The position numbers and the translations under genes are program-made. Below are positions 44,566 through 53,014 of a DNA stretch of 64,000 nt, piece by piece (position 1 is the first letter of the stretch; every line of letters begins with the position of its first letter). Source of the DNA: an uncultured Muribaculaceae bacterium (lineage in GTDB: Bacteria > Bacteroidota > Bacteroidia > Bacteroidales > Muribaculaceae); contig CANRCT010000010.1 of the NCBI GenBank assembly GCA_947629175.1, positions 1 through 64,000 of the forward strand, given 5' to 3'. The notes below the pieces were generated by a model. That model had not been told where the DNA came from, made no database searches, and saw only the letters and a list, made by a program, of their open reading frames with translations.

Positions 44566-45495
44566 TCATTCGTGGTAAGTGCCTATGTGGCGTTTCTTCT
44601 TTTCCTCGAAAATCTCGTCGATCACGAAAAATATTCCGGTTTCCTCCACCTCGCCGAATTCATGGTTGATCGCCGTGCCAAACATTTTCATCGTAGGCGA
44701 CAGACTCATGTAGGCGTTGACCAGAGGCGGGATGTTGAAGCCGTGGGCTCGTATCTCGTGGTTGAGTATGCGGTAGTCGTCGTGGAATGTCGAGCCGGTG
44801 AACAGTGCTGCCATCTTGCCTGTGTCGGAAGTGTCTTCGAGCGGAGTGATCGGTCTTACCAGTCCGTCGGGATCGGGAAAGTGGCGCCGGAGAAAATACA
44901 GTATCATGTCGCGGCACTCGCGGTTATAACCCGGATACATCGTCACTTTTCCGAAAAGATATTTGATCTCCTTGTGCACCACGGTCAGCGCTCCCAGACC
45001 GTCCCAAAGATTGTCGAGGGCATACAGGGCTTTCGAACCGGCCTTTGACGACTGATATTCCGGTCTTACCCACGAGCGGCCAAGCTCGATGGTATAGGGC
45101 AGGTATTCCTCAAGAAACCGGGGGGAGAAACTGAACATGTGGCTTGTGGCGATGCGGGGCGATCCGTCGGGCTGTATGGCAATCTCCTTGCCGGTGATAT
45201 AGCGGTAGCCGCCGAGGATCTGGCGGCTCTCCGGATCCCATACGAGAAGCTGGCGGCACGGGGGCGTCATGACATCGAATTCGTCGATATCGCATTCTTT
45301 GCCGGTGCCGCCTCCCGCTGCGCGAAACGAGATCTCACGCAGCCGTCCGATCTCGCGCATGGTCCAGGGCGCGGTGTGGGCGTCGACTACGTAAATGAGA
45401 TTGTGGCCTTTGTTGGTGGGGCGGAGCAGACGTTCGGGCGTCAGCTCCGACTCTATAAGGTCCGTTGAAACGGGGGGGATTATTGTCTCTTCCAT
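44566..45495 (-). CDS. glsB: GNAT acyltransferase, GlsB-like (glycine lipid / lyso-amino-lipid synthesis)
   Basis: A 309-residue protein of the ornithine/glycine N-acyltransferase (Acyltransf_10-like) type. Visible are LREISFRAAGGGTGKECDIDEFD, LVWDPESRQILGGYRYITG and ELGRSWVRPEYQ, the acyl-ACP binding core of that family. Bacteroides GlsB makes N-acyl-glycine as the first step of glycine lipids; by similarity this is a candidate. The partner GlsA (O-acyltransferase) is not adjacent, in contrast to Bacteroides. The ATG at 45495 is chosen because a promoter ends 12 nt before it; the longer frame from 45537 would start inside the -33 box. Confidence 0.65.
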   Translation of the reverse strand: MEETIIPPVSTDLIESELTPERLLRPTNKGHNLIYVVDAHTAPWTMREIGRLREISFRAAGGGTGKECDIDEFDVMTPPCRQLLVWDPESRQILGGYRYITGKEIAIQPDGSPRIATSHMFSFSPRFLEEYLPYTIELGRSWVRPEYQSSKAGSKALYALDNLWDGLGALTVVHKEIKYLFGKVTMYPGYNRECRDMILYFLRRHFPDPDGLVRPITPLEDTSDTGKMAALFTGSTFHDDYRILNHEIRAHGFNIPPLVNAYMSLSPTMKMFGTAINHEFGEVEETGIFFVIDEIFEEKKKRHIGTYHE

Positions 45496-45506
45496 AACGA
45501 TGCGTG

Positions 45507-45538
45507 CAAAAATACTAATTTTCCACGACAGCGACAAA
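45507..45538 (-). promoter_or_regulatory. Promoter of the glsB-to-SDR operon
   Basis: On the minus strand TTTG (45535-45538), 20-bp spacer, TATTTTTG (45507-45514): a full consensus located between the tatC stop (45541) and glsB. Confidence 0.85.
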
Positions 45539-45540
45539 TT

Positions 45541-46374
45541 TCAGGCTTCCGGCGTGTCAGAAGCGGCCGTGGCGGTATCCTTCGGGATAAGAAGCGCACC
45601 GCTCTCCCACAGCAGGTAGATCGGCAGGAACACCACCATCAGCGTGAACGGATCGCCGGTAGGAGTGACTACGGCAGCGAGAGCCATGAGTCCTACGATG
45701 GCATGGCGGCGGTAGGCGGTGAAGAAACTGCGGTGGAGAAGGCCCATGCGTCCGAGCATCCAGCACACGAGCGGCAGCTCGAAGATGATGCCCATGACGA
45801 GTATCAGCACAAGAAAATTATCCATATAAGAGTCGAGCGACACCTGATTGGGGATCATGGCACTCAGCTGATACTGGGCGAGGAATCTGAGAGTCAGCGG
45901 GAATACGAGGAAATAACCCACGGCGACTCCGAGATAGAACATCGCATTTCCGGCCAGAAAAGCCTTGCGGGCGCCGCGCTTCTCGTTTTCATACAGTCCT
46001 GGAGCCACAAATCTCCATAACTGATAGATCACTATGGGAAAAGCGAGCGCAAGTGCGAGCCAGAGCGACGTGGACATGTGGATGAAAAACTGCGATGCGA
46101 GCCTGATGTTGATCAGCTCCACATGTAATTCCTCCATGTCGCCGGCCCCCCACCAAGATGAGATGTGTCCGAGCCACCGGTAAAGAGGGAAGTCGGGACG
46201 GCATGGGGCCAGAATTACGTTGTCGAAAATCCAGGGCATTGCGGCGAACAACACTCCGGCCAGCAACACTACCGTGAGGGCGCAGCGGAGCAACACACCA
46301 CGGAGAGCCTCCACGTGATCCCAGAATCCGGCTGCCGTCCGGGCTGCGTCAGGCGCTTCGCGGTAAGCCGTCAT
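45541..46374 (-). CDS. tatC: Twin-arginine translocase subunit TatC
   Basis: A 277-residue inner-membrane protein with six helices. Family segments: FWDHVEALRGVLLRC at the N-terminus (the E in H-x-E-E/L-R-type motif), RFVAPGLYENEKR (Pro and Glu of the TatC signature) and FELPLVCWMLGRMGLL. It binds the twin-arginine signal peptide and, with TatA, exports folded proteins. Coupled to tatA by ATGA (46371-46374). Confidence 0.95.
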   Translation of the reverse strand: MTAYREAPDAARTAAGFWDHVEALRGVLLRCALTVVLLAGVLFAAMPWIFDNVILAPCRPDFPLYRWLGHISSWWGAGDMEELHVELINIRLASQFFIHMSTSLWLALALAFPIVIYQLWRFVAPGLYENEKRGARKAFLAGNAMFYLGVAVGYFLVFPLTLRFLAQYQLSAMIPNQVSLDSYMDNFLVLILVMGIIFELPLVCWMLGRMGLLHRSFFTAYRRHAIVGLMALAAVVTPTGDPFTLMVVFLPIYLLWESGALLIPKDTATAASDTPEA

Positions 46375-46574
46375 TTCTTGTCGTCGGTAGTATCCTTTTC
46401 GGCAGGAGTGTTGATCTCGGTTGAAATATCATTCATGCCCTGGCGGAAACTGCGCACGCCTTTGCCGATGCCGCGCATCAGTTCGGGTATCTTTTTGCCT
46501 CCGAACAGCAGCAGCACAAGAAAGATCAGGATTATCACCTCGCCGGTGCCAATATTGAAAAATGCAGGAATCAT
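46371..46574 (-). CDS. tatA: Twin-arginine translocase TatA/TatE
   Basis: A 67-residue protein with one N-terminal helix (FFNIGTGEVIILIFLVLLLFGGKKIPEL), the FGGKKIPEL hinge and an amphipathic helix (MRGIGKGVRSFRQGMND). It forms the protein-conducting pore. The ATG at 46574 is preferred over a TTG at 46583. Candidate -7 boxes (minus): TAATTTTG at 46581-46588 and TAACTTTG at 46600-46607. No tatB is seen. Confidence 0.93.
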   Translation of the reverse strand: MIPAFFNIGTGEVIILIFLVLLLFGGKKIPELMRGIGKGVRSFRQGMNDISTEINTPAEKDTTDDKK

Positions 46575-46599
46575 ATAAAGCAAAATTACTTGTTTCGCG

Positions 46600-46607
46600 C
46601 AAAGTTA
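46600..46607 (-). promoter_or_regulatory. Candidate -7 box of tatAC
   Basis: TAACTTTG on the minus strand 25 bp upstream of the tatA ATG; no TTTG at 19-20 bp. TAATTTTG at 46581-46588, 6 nt before the ATG, is a second candidate. Confidence 0.45.
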
Positions 46608-46652
46608 GTCATAATGACTGACAATATGCCGCAGCGTTCTGACAAAAATCCT

Positions 46653-46660
46653 TAACTTTG
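46653..46660 (+). promoter_or_regulatory. -7 box of the AmgK-RapZ/MurU operon
   Basis: TAACTTTG ends 8 nt before the ATG at 46669. No TTTG is seen at -33. The transcript would begin almost at the start codon. Confidence 0.6.
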
Positions 46661-46668
46661 CCGTGAGT

Positions 46669-48081
46669 ATGGAAAAACTGAAGCAACTTTATGCCGGGGC
46701 ATTCGGCGCCGGGGTGGCGGAAATCACGCCGCTGCCTGCTGCCGGATCCCATCGCCGCTATTTTAGGATTACCGACGGGCAGAGGCGGGTAGCAGGGACT
46801 TTAGGTCAGGACGTGGCCGAAAACCGTGCTTTCGTTTATCTCGCCCGTGCTTTGTCGCGGGCCGGCGTCAATGTGCCGGAGGTGCTTGCGGTCAGTGATG
46901 ATGCCACGGCCTATCTGCAGTCGTGGGCCGAAGGACCGCCGCTTTACGATTATCTCGACCGGTGCCGTAAAAGCGGCGTCTATGACGATGAGGCAATGGG
47001 AGTGCTCCGGCGTGTGATGTGCGATCTTGCAGCGATCCATTCGGCGCCCGGGGGGAGCATCGACTACTCCCGGACGGTGCCTGTCGGTGAATTTACGGAA
47101 GACGTCGCCATGTGGGATCTAAACCATTTCAAATACTGTTTCCTTAAGGTCACAGCCACCGGTTTCGATGAAGCCGCCCTTGAAAAGGATCTGCGGAGGC
47201 TTGCGCGGCTGACAGCGTCCAGGCCTGGCGACGGATTCATGTATCGCGATTTTCAGTCGCGCAACATCATCGTCACTCCGTCGCTCCGTCCGTTGTATAT
47301 AGATTTTCAGGGCGGTTACCGCGGGCCAGCGGCCTACGACGTCGTGGCGTTCCTGTGGCAGAGCCGTGCGTGCTATCCCGAGGCTGTCCGCGAAGAGCTT
47401 CTGCAGGTCTATTGCAAAGCCCGTGGATTCAACGAGGCGGAAACAGCGGAATTCAGGGCCCGTCTGCCGCTTTTCCGACTGCTCCGCACTCTCCAGACAC
47501 TCGGTACCTACGGACTCCGCGGGCTGGTGGAGCGCAAGCAGATGTTTATTGACAGTATTCCGACGGCAATAAGTCATCTGAGGCAGATGCCGGCATATGT
47601 TATGGAGAAATTTCCGGAAATTTCGAGGATCATCGCCGCTCTCTCCAAAACGAATGATCCCGAGAAGGCTGCTGACCGTCTGACGGTGACAGTAGGGAGT
47701 TTTTCATACAAGCGCGGACTGCCGGCGGATGCTTCCGGCAACGGCGGCGGATTTGTCTTTGACTGCCGTGCGATCCACAATCCCGGACGTTATGACCGTT
47801 TCAAGCCGCTGACGGGACGCGACTCCGCAGTCATAGAATTTCTCGAACGGGAAAGTGAGGCGGCAGAGTTTATAAATCACGCGTCTGCTCTTGCCGATGC
47901 TTCGGTGGAGCGGTATGTGGAGAGAGGCTTCACGTCGCTATGCGTGTGGTTCGGCTGCACTGGCGGCCGACACCGTTCGGTATATTGCGCCGAGCGGATG
48001 GCCAGGCATCTCAGGGAACGTTTTCCGGGGATAGCCATCCGGCTGATACATCGCGAACAGGGAATAGAAGAGAACATATGA
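46669..48081 (+). CDS. AmgK-like sugar kinase fused to a RapZ C-terminal domain
   Basis: A 470-residue two-domain protein. Residues 1-310 are an aminoglycoside-phosphotransferase fold kinase: nucleotide loop PAAGSHRRYFRI, catalytic loop FMYRDFQSRNII (Asp/Asn) and YIDFQGGYRGPAAYDVV, which is the AmgK form of DFG. Residues about 345-470 match RapZ's C-terminal domain: GSFSYKRGLP, FDCRAIHNPG, LTGRDSAV, CTGGRHRSVYCAERMARHL. AmgK phosphorylates MurNAc/GlcNAc at C1; RapZ's domain senses GlcN-6-P in other bacteria. The gene overlaps the MurU-like gene as ATGA, so the pair would make UDP-MurNAc by the peptidoglycan recycling route of Pseudomonas. The exact substrate is inferred from the pair. Confidence 0.82.
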   Translation: MEKLKQLYAGAFGAGVAEITPLPAAGSHRRYFRITDGQRRVAGTLGQDVAENRAFVYLARALSRAGVNVPEVLAVSDDATAYLQSWAEGPPLYDYLDRCRKSGVYDDEAMGVLRRVMCDLAAIHSAPGGSIDYSRTVPVGEFTEDVAMWDLNHFKYCFLKVTATGFDEAALEKDLRRLARLTASRPGDGFMYRDFQSRNIIVTPSLRPLYIDFQGGYRGPAAYDVVAFLWQSRACYPEAVREELLQVYCKARGFNEAETAEFRARLPLFRLLRTLQTLGTYGLRGLVERKQMFIDSIPTAISHLRQMPAYVMEKFPEISRIIAALSKTNDPEKAADRLTVTVGSFSYKRGLPADASGNGGGFVFDCRAIHNPGRYDRFKPLTGRDSAVIEFLERESEAAEFINHASALADASVERYVERGFTSLCVWFGCTGGRHRSVYCAERMARHLRERFPGIAIRLIHREQGIEENI

Positions 48082-48830
48082 ACGCGCTGATATTCGCTGC
48101 CGGACTGGGCACGCGGCTGCGACCGCTGACCGATTCATGCCCCAAGGCCCTTGTAGAGGTGGGCGGTGAGCCGATGCTCGGCAGGGTGATCAATCGGGTG
48201 AAAGATGCCGGCGCCGATCATATAGTGGTCAACGTCCATCATTTTCCCGATATGATCATAGAGTATCTGCGAAGCGAGGGCAATTTCGGGATTGAAATCC
48301 GTATAAGCGACGAGCGTGACCGGCTGCTCGACACAGGGGGCGGACTGCTGAAAGCCATGGCTCTGTTTGACAACGATGATCCCATATTGCTTCATAATGC
48401 CGATATTCTGACCGACAGTTCGCTCCGGCAGCATATGGCCGAACATGCCGCATCGGGCGCTGACGCGACTCTTCTGGTCAGTGGCCGCGAGTCATCGCGC
48501 CGACTGCTTTTCGACCGGTCGGGACGGATGCGTGGATGGGCCAGGGCCGATTTCTCGGAGGTAAGACCGGCCGGACTGGATGTCACGGGGCTGCAGGCGC
48601 TCGCTTTCGGGGGAGTTCATGTGGTCAGCCGGTCGCTGGAGCCGCTGCTGGCCGAATACGCCGGACGCCACGGCCAGGCATTCTCCATTACGGATTTCTA
48701 CGTGGAGATGTGTGGCCGCACGATGATCCGGCGATTCCTGTCGGAGGAGCGGTTCAGTTGGTTCGATATCGGACGTCCGGCTTCCCTTGAGGCCGCACGA
48801 GAGGCACTGCGGTCTCATAGCATCCGTTGA
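48078..48830 (+). CDS. MurU-like nucleotidyltransferase
   Basis: A 250-residue sugar-1-phosphate nucleotidyltransferase: FAAGLGTRLRPLTDSCPKAL (nucleotide signature), the LDTGGG loop, LHNADILTD (metal Asp) and FSWFDIGRPASLEAA near the end. Next to an AmgK-like kinase it is best read as MurU (MurNAc-1-P to UDP-MurNAc); a mannose- or glucose-1-P enzyme is the alternative. The correct start is the ATG at 48078 in the overlap with the kinase gene; a longer frame from 47940 is only a shadow. Its 3' end overlaps the convergent GH95 gene by 77 nt. Confidence 0.85.
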   Translation: MNALIFAAGLGTRLRPLTDSCPKALVEVGGEPMLGRVINRVKDAGADHIVVNVHHFPDMIIEYLRSEGNFGIEIRISDERDRLLDTGGGLLKAMALFDNDDPILLHNADILTDSSLRQHMAEHAASGADATLLVSGRESSRRLLFDRSGRMRGWARADFSEVRPAGLDVTGLQALAFGGVHVVSRSLEPLLAEYAGRHGQAFSITDFYVEMCGRTMIRRFLSEERFSWFDIGRPASLEAAREALRSHSIR

Positions 48831-51327
48831 CTTTGACTGTCACGGGATCGGGATGTGACTCTGACGAATAGACAGTCCAGCCGGTGACCCGGCCGTCTTT
48901 CCATGACAGATCTACTTCCAGGCCGCCTCTTGCACGGGCGCCTCTGATACTTCCCTCTGGCCAGCTTGTGGTCGGGGCCGGAAGGAGCTCGATGATGCCG
49001 GAATGCGATTGCAGCAGCATCTCGTGCATGGCCGACGCCACGCCGAAGTTGCCGTCGATCTGCAGGGGCAGATTCTGAGTGGTCAGGAGATTGTCGAGCA
49101 TGTTGAATCTTACGAGTCCTTTTATCATATCGTGGGCTTTGTCGCCCTCGCGGAACCGCGCCCAGAGGCATGAACGCCACGCCCATGCGAATGCGCGGCG
49201 GCTGTCGCCGGAGGTCTTGCGCATCTCCAGCGACTTGCGGGCCGCTTCCGCGAGTGCGGGGGTCGACTCCGCGCTGATGCCGTCGCCGGGGAATACGGCG
49301 AAAAGATGCGACGTGTGGCGATGATCGGTCACCGGATCGCGGTCGATCATCCATTCCATCAGGTTGCCTTTCGCTCCGATGCGCGGACCGGCCATGAGGC
49401 CGAGTTTATCCTTGAGGGATGCGGCCCAGAGGGTGTCGGCGCCGAGCGTTTCGGCCGCTCTGATGGTGTTGGCGAACAATTGCGCCACGATCTGCTGGTC
49501 GTGGGCTACACCGTCCTCTCCCCGCGGCCCTATCTCCGGCGACCATCCGTTGGGGACCACCAGAGTCCCTGCAGCTATGTCGCGCAGTTCAGGGTAGGCC
49601 GATACGTCGACAGGTCTGTATTCGCTCTCGAATCCCTCACCGCCGGCTGCGAGTTCCTTGAGATTGCGCTCCCAGTAGTGGCAAAGCTCTTTCATGACCG
49701 GATATGCCTCGTCGCGCAGATATGTGGTGTCGCGAGTGAATGCATAGTGTTCCCAGAAATGGAGCGCGTACCAGGCCGATCCGGGCAGATTGACCTGCCA
49801 TCCCTGGCCACCGAACGGATTGTGGGAGGTGTAGACGAGCCAACCGTCGGCGGCATCCTCCTCGGGACGTTCGATCGCGCGGAGGTATTCGCGTGTGGCC
49901 CGGCGGTTGGGCTCGCGTGTGGCACGAAGATAGTCGAGCATAGGCAGGTGGCACTCCGACAGGTTGGCTGCCTCGGGAAGCCAGTAGACCATCTGCAGAT
50001 TAATGTTGCTGTGGTAGTCGTTGCCCCACGGAGCAGTCACGCGGGCGTTCCACAGGCCCTGGAGGCCCCCGGGCAGACTGCCCGGACGCGATGTGGATAT
50101 GGTCAGATAGCGGCCGAAATTGTAAAGGAGGTTGTCGATGACCGGGTCGTCGCCGTTTTCACGGTATGCGGCCAGGCGTCGGTAGGTCGGCACGGTGTCG
50201 TCGACAGCTTCGCCGCCGAGAATAAGCCGCTGCCGGTCGTAAAGATTATGATAGTCGGCTGAATGGCGGCTTAACAGCCGGGCGAAGCTGAGGTGGCTGA
50301 CTTGTTCGAGCCGAGCGGCAGCTTTGGCTTTTGCCGACTCCCGGCTTCGGAATCCGGTGGCAAAATCCATAGCGTAATTGGTCTCGACGGCTATGATTAT
50401 TGTGGCAGAGTCAGCTCCTGCGATAGTGAGATATCCGTTGCCTGCCGACAAGGTGCCTCCGTAAGGGCGTACTTCTGCCATAGCTTCGCACGACATGCCG
50501 TTGGGAATATGGCTCGTGAGGGTCAGGCGGTTGGGGCTGACATGGAGGGAGTCGGCGTCGCGCTGCGTGACGAAGAGCATCCGGGCATCGAGGGCGCCGG
50601 GCTTGTCGGCGCGATAATGCAACACCATCACCTGGTCGGGATAGCTGCAGAAGGCCGTGCTCGTGACATGCGCGCCCTTGCGGATGCACGACGATGATAC
50701 GACGCCTTCATCAAGCAGGGTTTCGCGGACGAAAGATCCGCGCCTTGCCGGAGCATCGAAATCTACAATGAAATCGGCTACAGGCTGTGATCCTCCGAAG
50801 CAGTCATCATCGGCATCGGGGCCGTTCTCGCCGTTGAAGCTCTTGTCGCCGCTGGAGTTGATGGTGCCACCGTTGAATCCTCCCGACCAGAACGACACTT
50901 CGTTGAGCGCATAGCGGTCACGTCCGCTGCCATGCAGAGCCGACGCCCCGATGCGGCCGTTGCCTGTCAGATAGGATTCCTGCTCCCAGATGAGAATTGG
51001 ATTGGAGTACTTTCCCCGGGTGGCGGCAGCTGTCTCCTCGTTAAGATGGTTGATCCACTCTCCCTGCGTCCATCTTTTTATCGTTGGCGAAGGGTCGGTG
51101 ACACGCGGCAGGCACGGTGGGGTGTCGCCTTCCCACAGGCCGTCCCAGCGATCGGATGTCAGGCCGCGCTCGTTCTGATTTTCCATTACCTGAGTGAAAG
51201 CCGGTATGTCTGACCACAGACGGTCGGCGCTCCGATGCCGGGCCGATATTGTGGCCGCTCCGGTCAGAAGGGCTAAAGCGAGCGCGAGCCCACGGCCCGT
51301 TACGGTAAATGACGGTAGCATTTGCAT
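48754..51327 (-). CDS. GH95 glycoside hydrolase (alpha-L-fucosidase type)
   Basis: An 857-residue exported enzyme with signal peptide (GLALALALLTGAATISA). The N-terminal GH95 domain has ESYLTGNGRIGASALHGSGRDRYALNEVSFWSGG; the (alpha/alpha)6 catalytic barrel has GLQGLWNARVTAPWGNDYHSNIN, HRHTSHLFAVFPG and LQIDGNFGVASAMHEMLL. GH95 removes alpha-1,2-linked L-fucose (or L-galactose) from glycans, as on mucin and milk sugars. It starts 12 bp after the GH27 stop, so they are cotranscribed. It ends inside the convergent MurU-like gene; its final 25 residues are an extension beyond the core. Confidence 0.9.
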   Translation of the reverse strand: MQMLPSFTVTGRGLALALALLTGAATISARHRSADRLWSDIPAFTQVMENQNERGLTSDRWDGLWEGDTPPCLPRVTDPSPTIKRWTQGEWINHLNEETAAATRGKYSNPILIWEQESYLTGNGRIGASALHGSGRDRYALNEVSFWSGGFNGGTINSSGDKSFNGENGPDADDDCFGGSQPVADFIVDFDAPARRGSFVRETLLDEGVVSSSCIRKGAHVTSTAFCSYPDQVMVLHYRADKPGALDARMLFVTQRDADSLHVSPNRLTLTSHIPNGMSCEAMAEVRPYGGTLSAGNGYLTIAGADSATIIIAVETNYAMDFATGFRSRESAKAKAAARLEQVSHLSFARLLSRHSADYHNLYDRQRLILGGEAVDDTVPTYRRLAAYRENGDDPVIDNLLYNFGRYLTISTSRPGSLPGGLQGLWNARVTAPWGNDYHSNINLQMVYWLPEAANLSECHLPMLDYLRATREPNRRATREYLRAIERPEEDAADGWLVYTSHNPFGGQGWQVNLPGSAWYALHFWEHYAFTRDTTYLRDEAYPVMKELCHYWERNLKELAAGGEGFESEYRPVDVSAYPELRDIAAGTLVVPNGWSPEIGPRGEDGVAHDQQIVAQLFANTIRAAETLGADTLWAASLKDKLGLMAGPRIGAKGNLMEWMIDRDPVTDHRHTSHLFAVFPGDGISAESTPALAEAARKSLEMRKTSGDSRRAFAWAWRSCLWARFREGDKAHDMIKGLVRFNMLDNLLTTQNLPLQIDGNFGVASAMHEMLLQSHSGIIELLPAPTTSWPEGSIRGARARGGLEVDLSWKDGRVTGWTVYSSESHPDPVTVKVNGCYETAVPLVRPQGKPDVRYRTN

Positions 51328-51339
51328 TGTGTGTGGATA

Positions 51340-52908
51340 TCAGTCTTTTTTCGGTGCGGAAGGTGTCAATCGCCTCAGGGTGATCCGGTCGATGTCGGGA
51401 GCCCATGACGTGGAGGCCGTTATCTCCACTTTGTTGGCGCCCGGCTTAAGGTTGACGCAGGCGGGATCGGCCGGCTCGCCGTTGACATACAGTTCGATGG
51501 AGCGCATGGGAGCCGGCTCATAGTCGATCATGATCTCATAAGCGCCTCCTTCGTCGGACCACACTTCGGGCCATATTATCGAGTTCTCGCGACGTCCTCC
51601 GGCATAGCGCACTTTCCATCCGGCGGATGCCTTGGGATCGCTGACGCAGCGGATCTCTTTCTTCCGCTTGCCGAGAGCGTTGTAGAGTGGAAGCCATGCC
51701 CATTCGGCCTCATAGACGGTGGGTTCGAGCCGCCCGGCGGCTTCGAGGCGTATGATCGCCACATCGTGGGGGCCGACGGTCATCGACAGTGTGTCGGCGA
51801 CGTCGGGCAGGTTGCGGCGACCGAAAAGGTCGCGCACTTTGGCCGGTCCCTGAAGCTCGATGTCGGATAGGGCGACGGCGCTGCGCACCGCTGAATCGGT
51901 AGGGTTGTATAGAGCGACGGCACGGGTGGTGGAGCGCTTGCTGATGATATCCTTAACGAGCACATAGCATCCGTTTTCGTATTTTACCGGATAGGCCTGA
52001 AGTGCGAGGGTGTCCTGATTGAGCGCTATCAGTTCGGGATTTGTCAGTAATTGCATGGAGGACTCGGGAATCCGGGTAAGGTCGCAGCCGATCATCAGCG
52101 GGCTCGACATCATGCACCACATGCCGAAATGCACGCGCTCTTCCGACGGAGTGAGGCCGCGGCCGATCTCAAGCATGTCCATATCGTTGAAATGGCCGTC
52201 GCGGCAGAATCCCGACAATGGCATACAAGTGGCGATGATGCTTCTGACCGATCCCCACGAGGGATTAATGTCGGGACTGATACGCCACGACGATGCTATG
52301 CCGGCAGCCCACGTACCCGGGAAAGCCCACCGGCATATGTTGAGTTCCACCTCTTTTCCGGCCACGCTGTCGATGGCTCGGCGGATGGCTGTGTAGCGTT
52401 CCTCCTCGTCGAGGTCGAGTTCCTGGCCGGCTCCGCAATAATCAATTTTTATGAAATCGTAACCCCAGTCGGCAAAGTAGGTGCGGGCATCGGTCGTTTC
52501 GTGACCGTAGAGTCCGGCTCCGCGTCCTATGGTGTCGTTGTCCCATATCGAGCCGCAGGTGACGGCTCCGGCGTCGGAGTAGAGTCCGGCCTTGAGGCCA
52601 AGGGAATGTATATGGTCGGCGACCCGCTTCATTCCTCCGGGAAAGCGTGTAGGATGAGGCTGCATTCTCCCCGCTTGATCGCGGTGACCGAAGAATCCGT
52701 CGTCGACATTGATATGGTCGTAGCCGGCACGGCTGAGACCGGTCGATACGAGAGCGTCGGCCTGCTTCATTATTAGTGAGTCGGAGATATTGACACGGAA
52801 AGAGTTCCACGAGCTCCAGCCCATCACCGGAGTGGAAGCGTGAGCGGCAGAGACGGCAATCGCGGCAGCGGTCATCGCACATGAGAGTGTCTTTAACATA
52901 TTGGTCAT
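51340..52908 (-). CDS. GH27 alpha-galactosidase with C-terminal NPCBM-like or CBM domain
   Basis: A 522-residue exported enzyme. Signal peptide from MTNMLKTLSCAM; then the GH27 barrel with PVMGWSSWNSF, NVDDGFFG, GLKAGLYSDAGAVTC, and the nucleophile Asp in FIKIDYCGAG; RISPDINPSW supplies the acid/base region. The C-terminal part from about residue 355 is an antiparallel domain followed by a carbohydrate-binding-like region (YEIMIDYEPAPMRSIELYVNG). It removes alpha-galactose from glycans; several Bacteroides GH27 proteins act on blood group B or alpha-1,3/1,6-Gal. A start at 52962 is rejected because a signal peptide begins at 52908. Confidence 0.9.
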   Translation of the reverse strand: MTNMLKTLSCAMTAAAIAVSAAHASTPVMGWSSWNSFRVNISDSLIMKQADALVSTGLSRAGYDHINVDDGFFGHRDQAGRMQPHPTRFPGGMKRVADHIHSLGLKAGLYSDAGAVTCGSIWDNDTIGRGAGLYGHETTDARTYFADWGYDFIKIDYCGAGQELDLDEEERYTAIRRAIDSVAGKEVELNICRWAFPGTWAAGIASSWRISPDINPSWGSVRSIIATCMPLSGFCRDGHFNDMDMLEIGRGLTPSEERVHFGMWCMMSSPLMIGCDLTRIPESSMQLLTNPELIALNQDTLALQAYPVKYENGCYVLVKDIISKRSTTRAVALYNPTDSAVRSAVALSDIELQGPAKVRDLFGRRNLPDVADTLSMTVGPHDVAIIRLEAAGRLEPTVYEAEWAWLPLYNALGKRKKEIRCVSDPKASAGWKVRYAGGRRENSIIWPEVWSDEGGAYEIMIDYEPAPMRSIELYVNGEPADPACVNLKPGANKVEITASTSWAPDIDRITLRRLTPSAPKKD

Positions 52909-52949
52909 AACTGAATGATCGGACTTATGGCATGGGAAGGTAAAGAAAA

Positions 52950-52988
52950 GCTCCGCAGGCAAGCCGGGAAAATGGCCGCCTGCGGAGC
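52950..52988 (-). terminator. Terminator of the GH2 gene
   Basis: An 11-bp stem (GCTCCGCAGGC at 52950-52960 with GCCTGCGGAGC at 52978-52988), followed on the minus strand by TTTTCTTT. It separates GH2 from the GH27-GH95 pair; some read-through may occur because no clear promoter is seen for GH27. Confidence 0.85.
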
Positions 52989-53014
52989 CTTGATGTAGAG
53001 TTAATAAACGGTCG

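Noticed and set aside
49306-50262. 318-codon frame antisense to GH95
   Set aside because: Shadow frame without domain signs; GH95 is unambiguous on the other strand.
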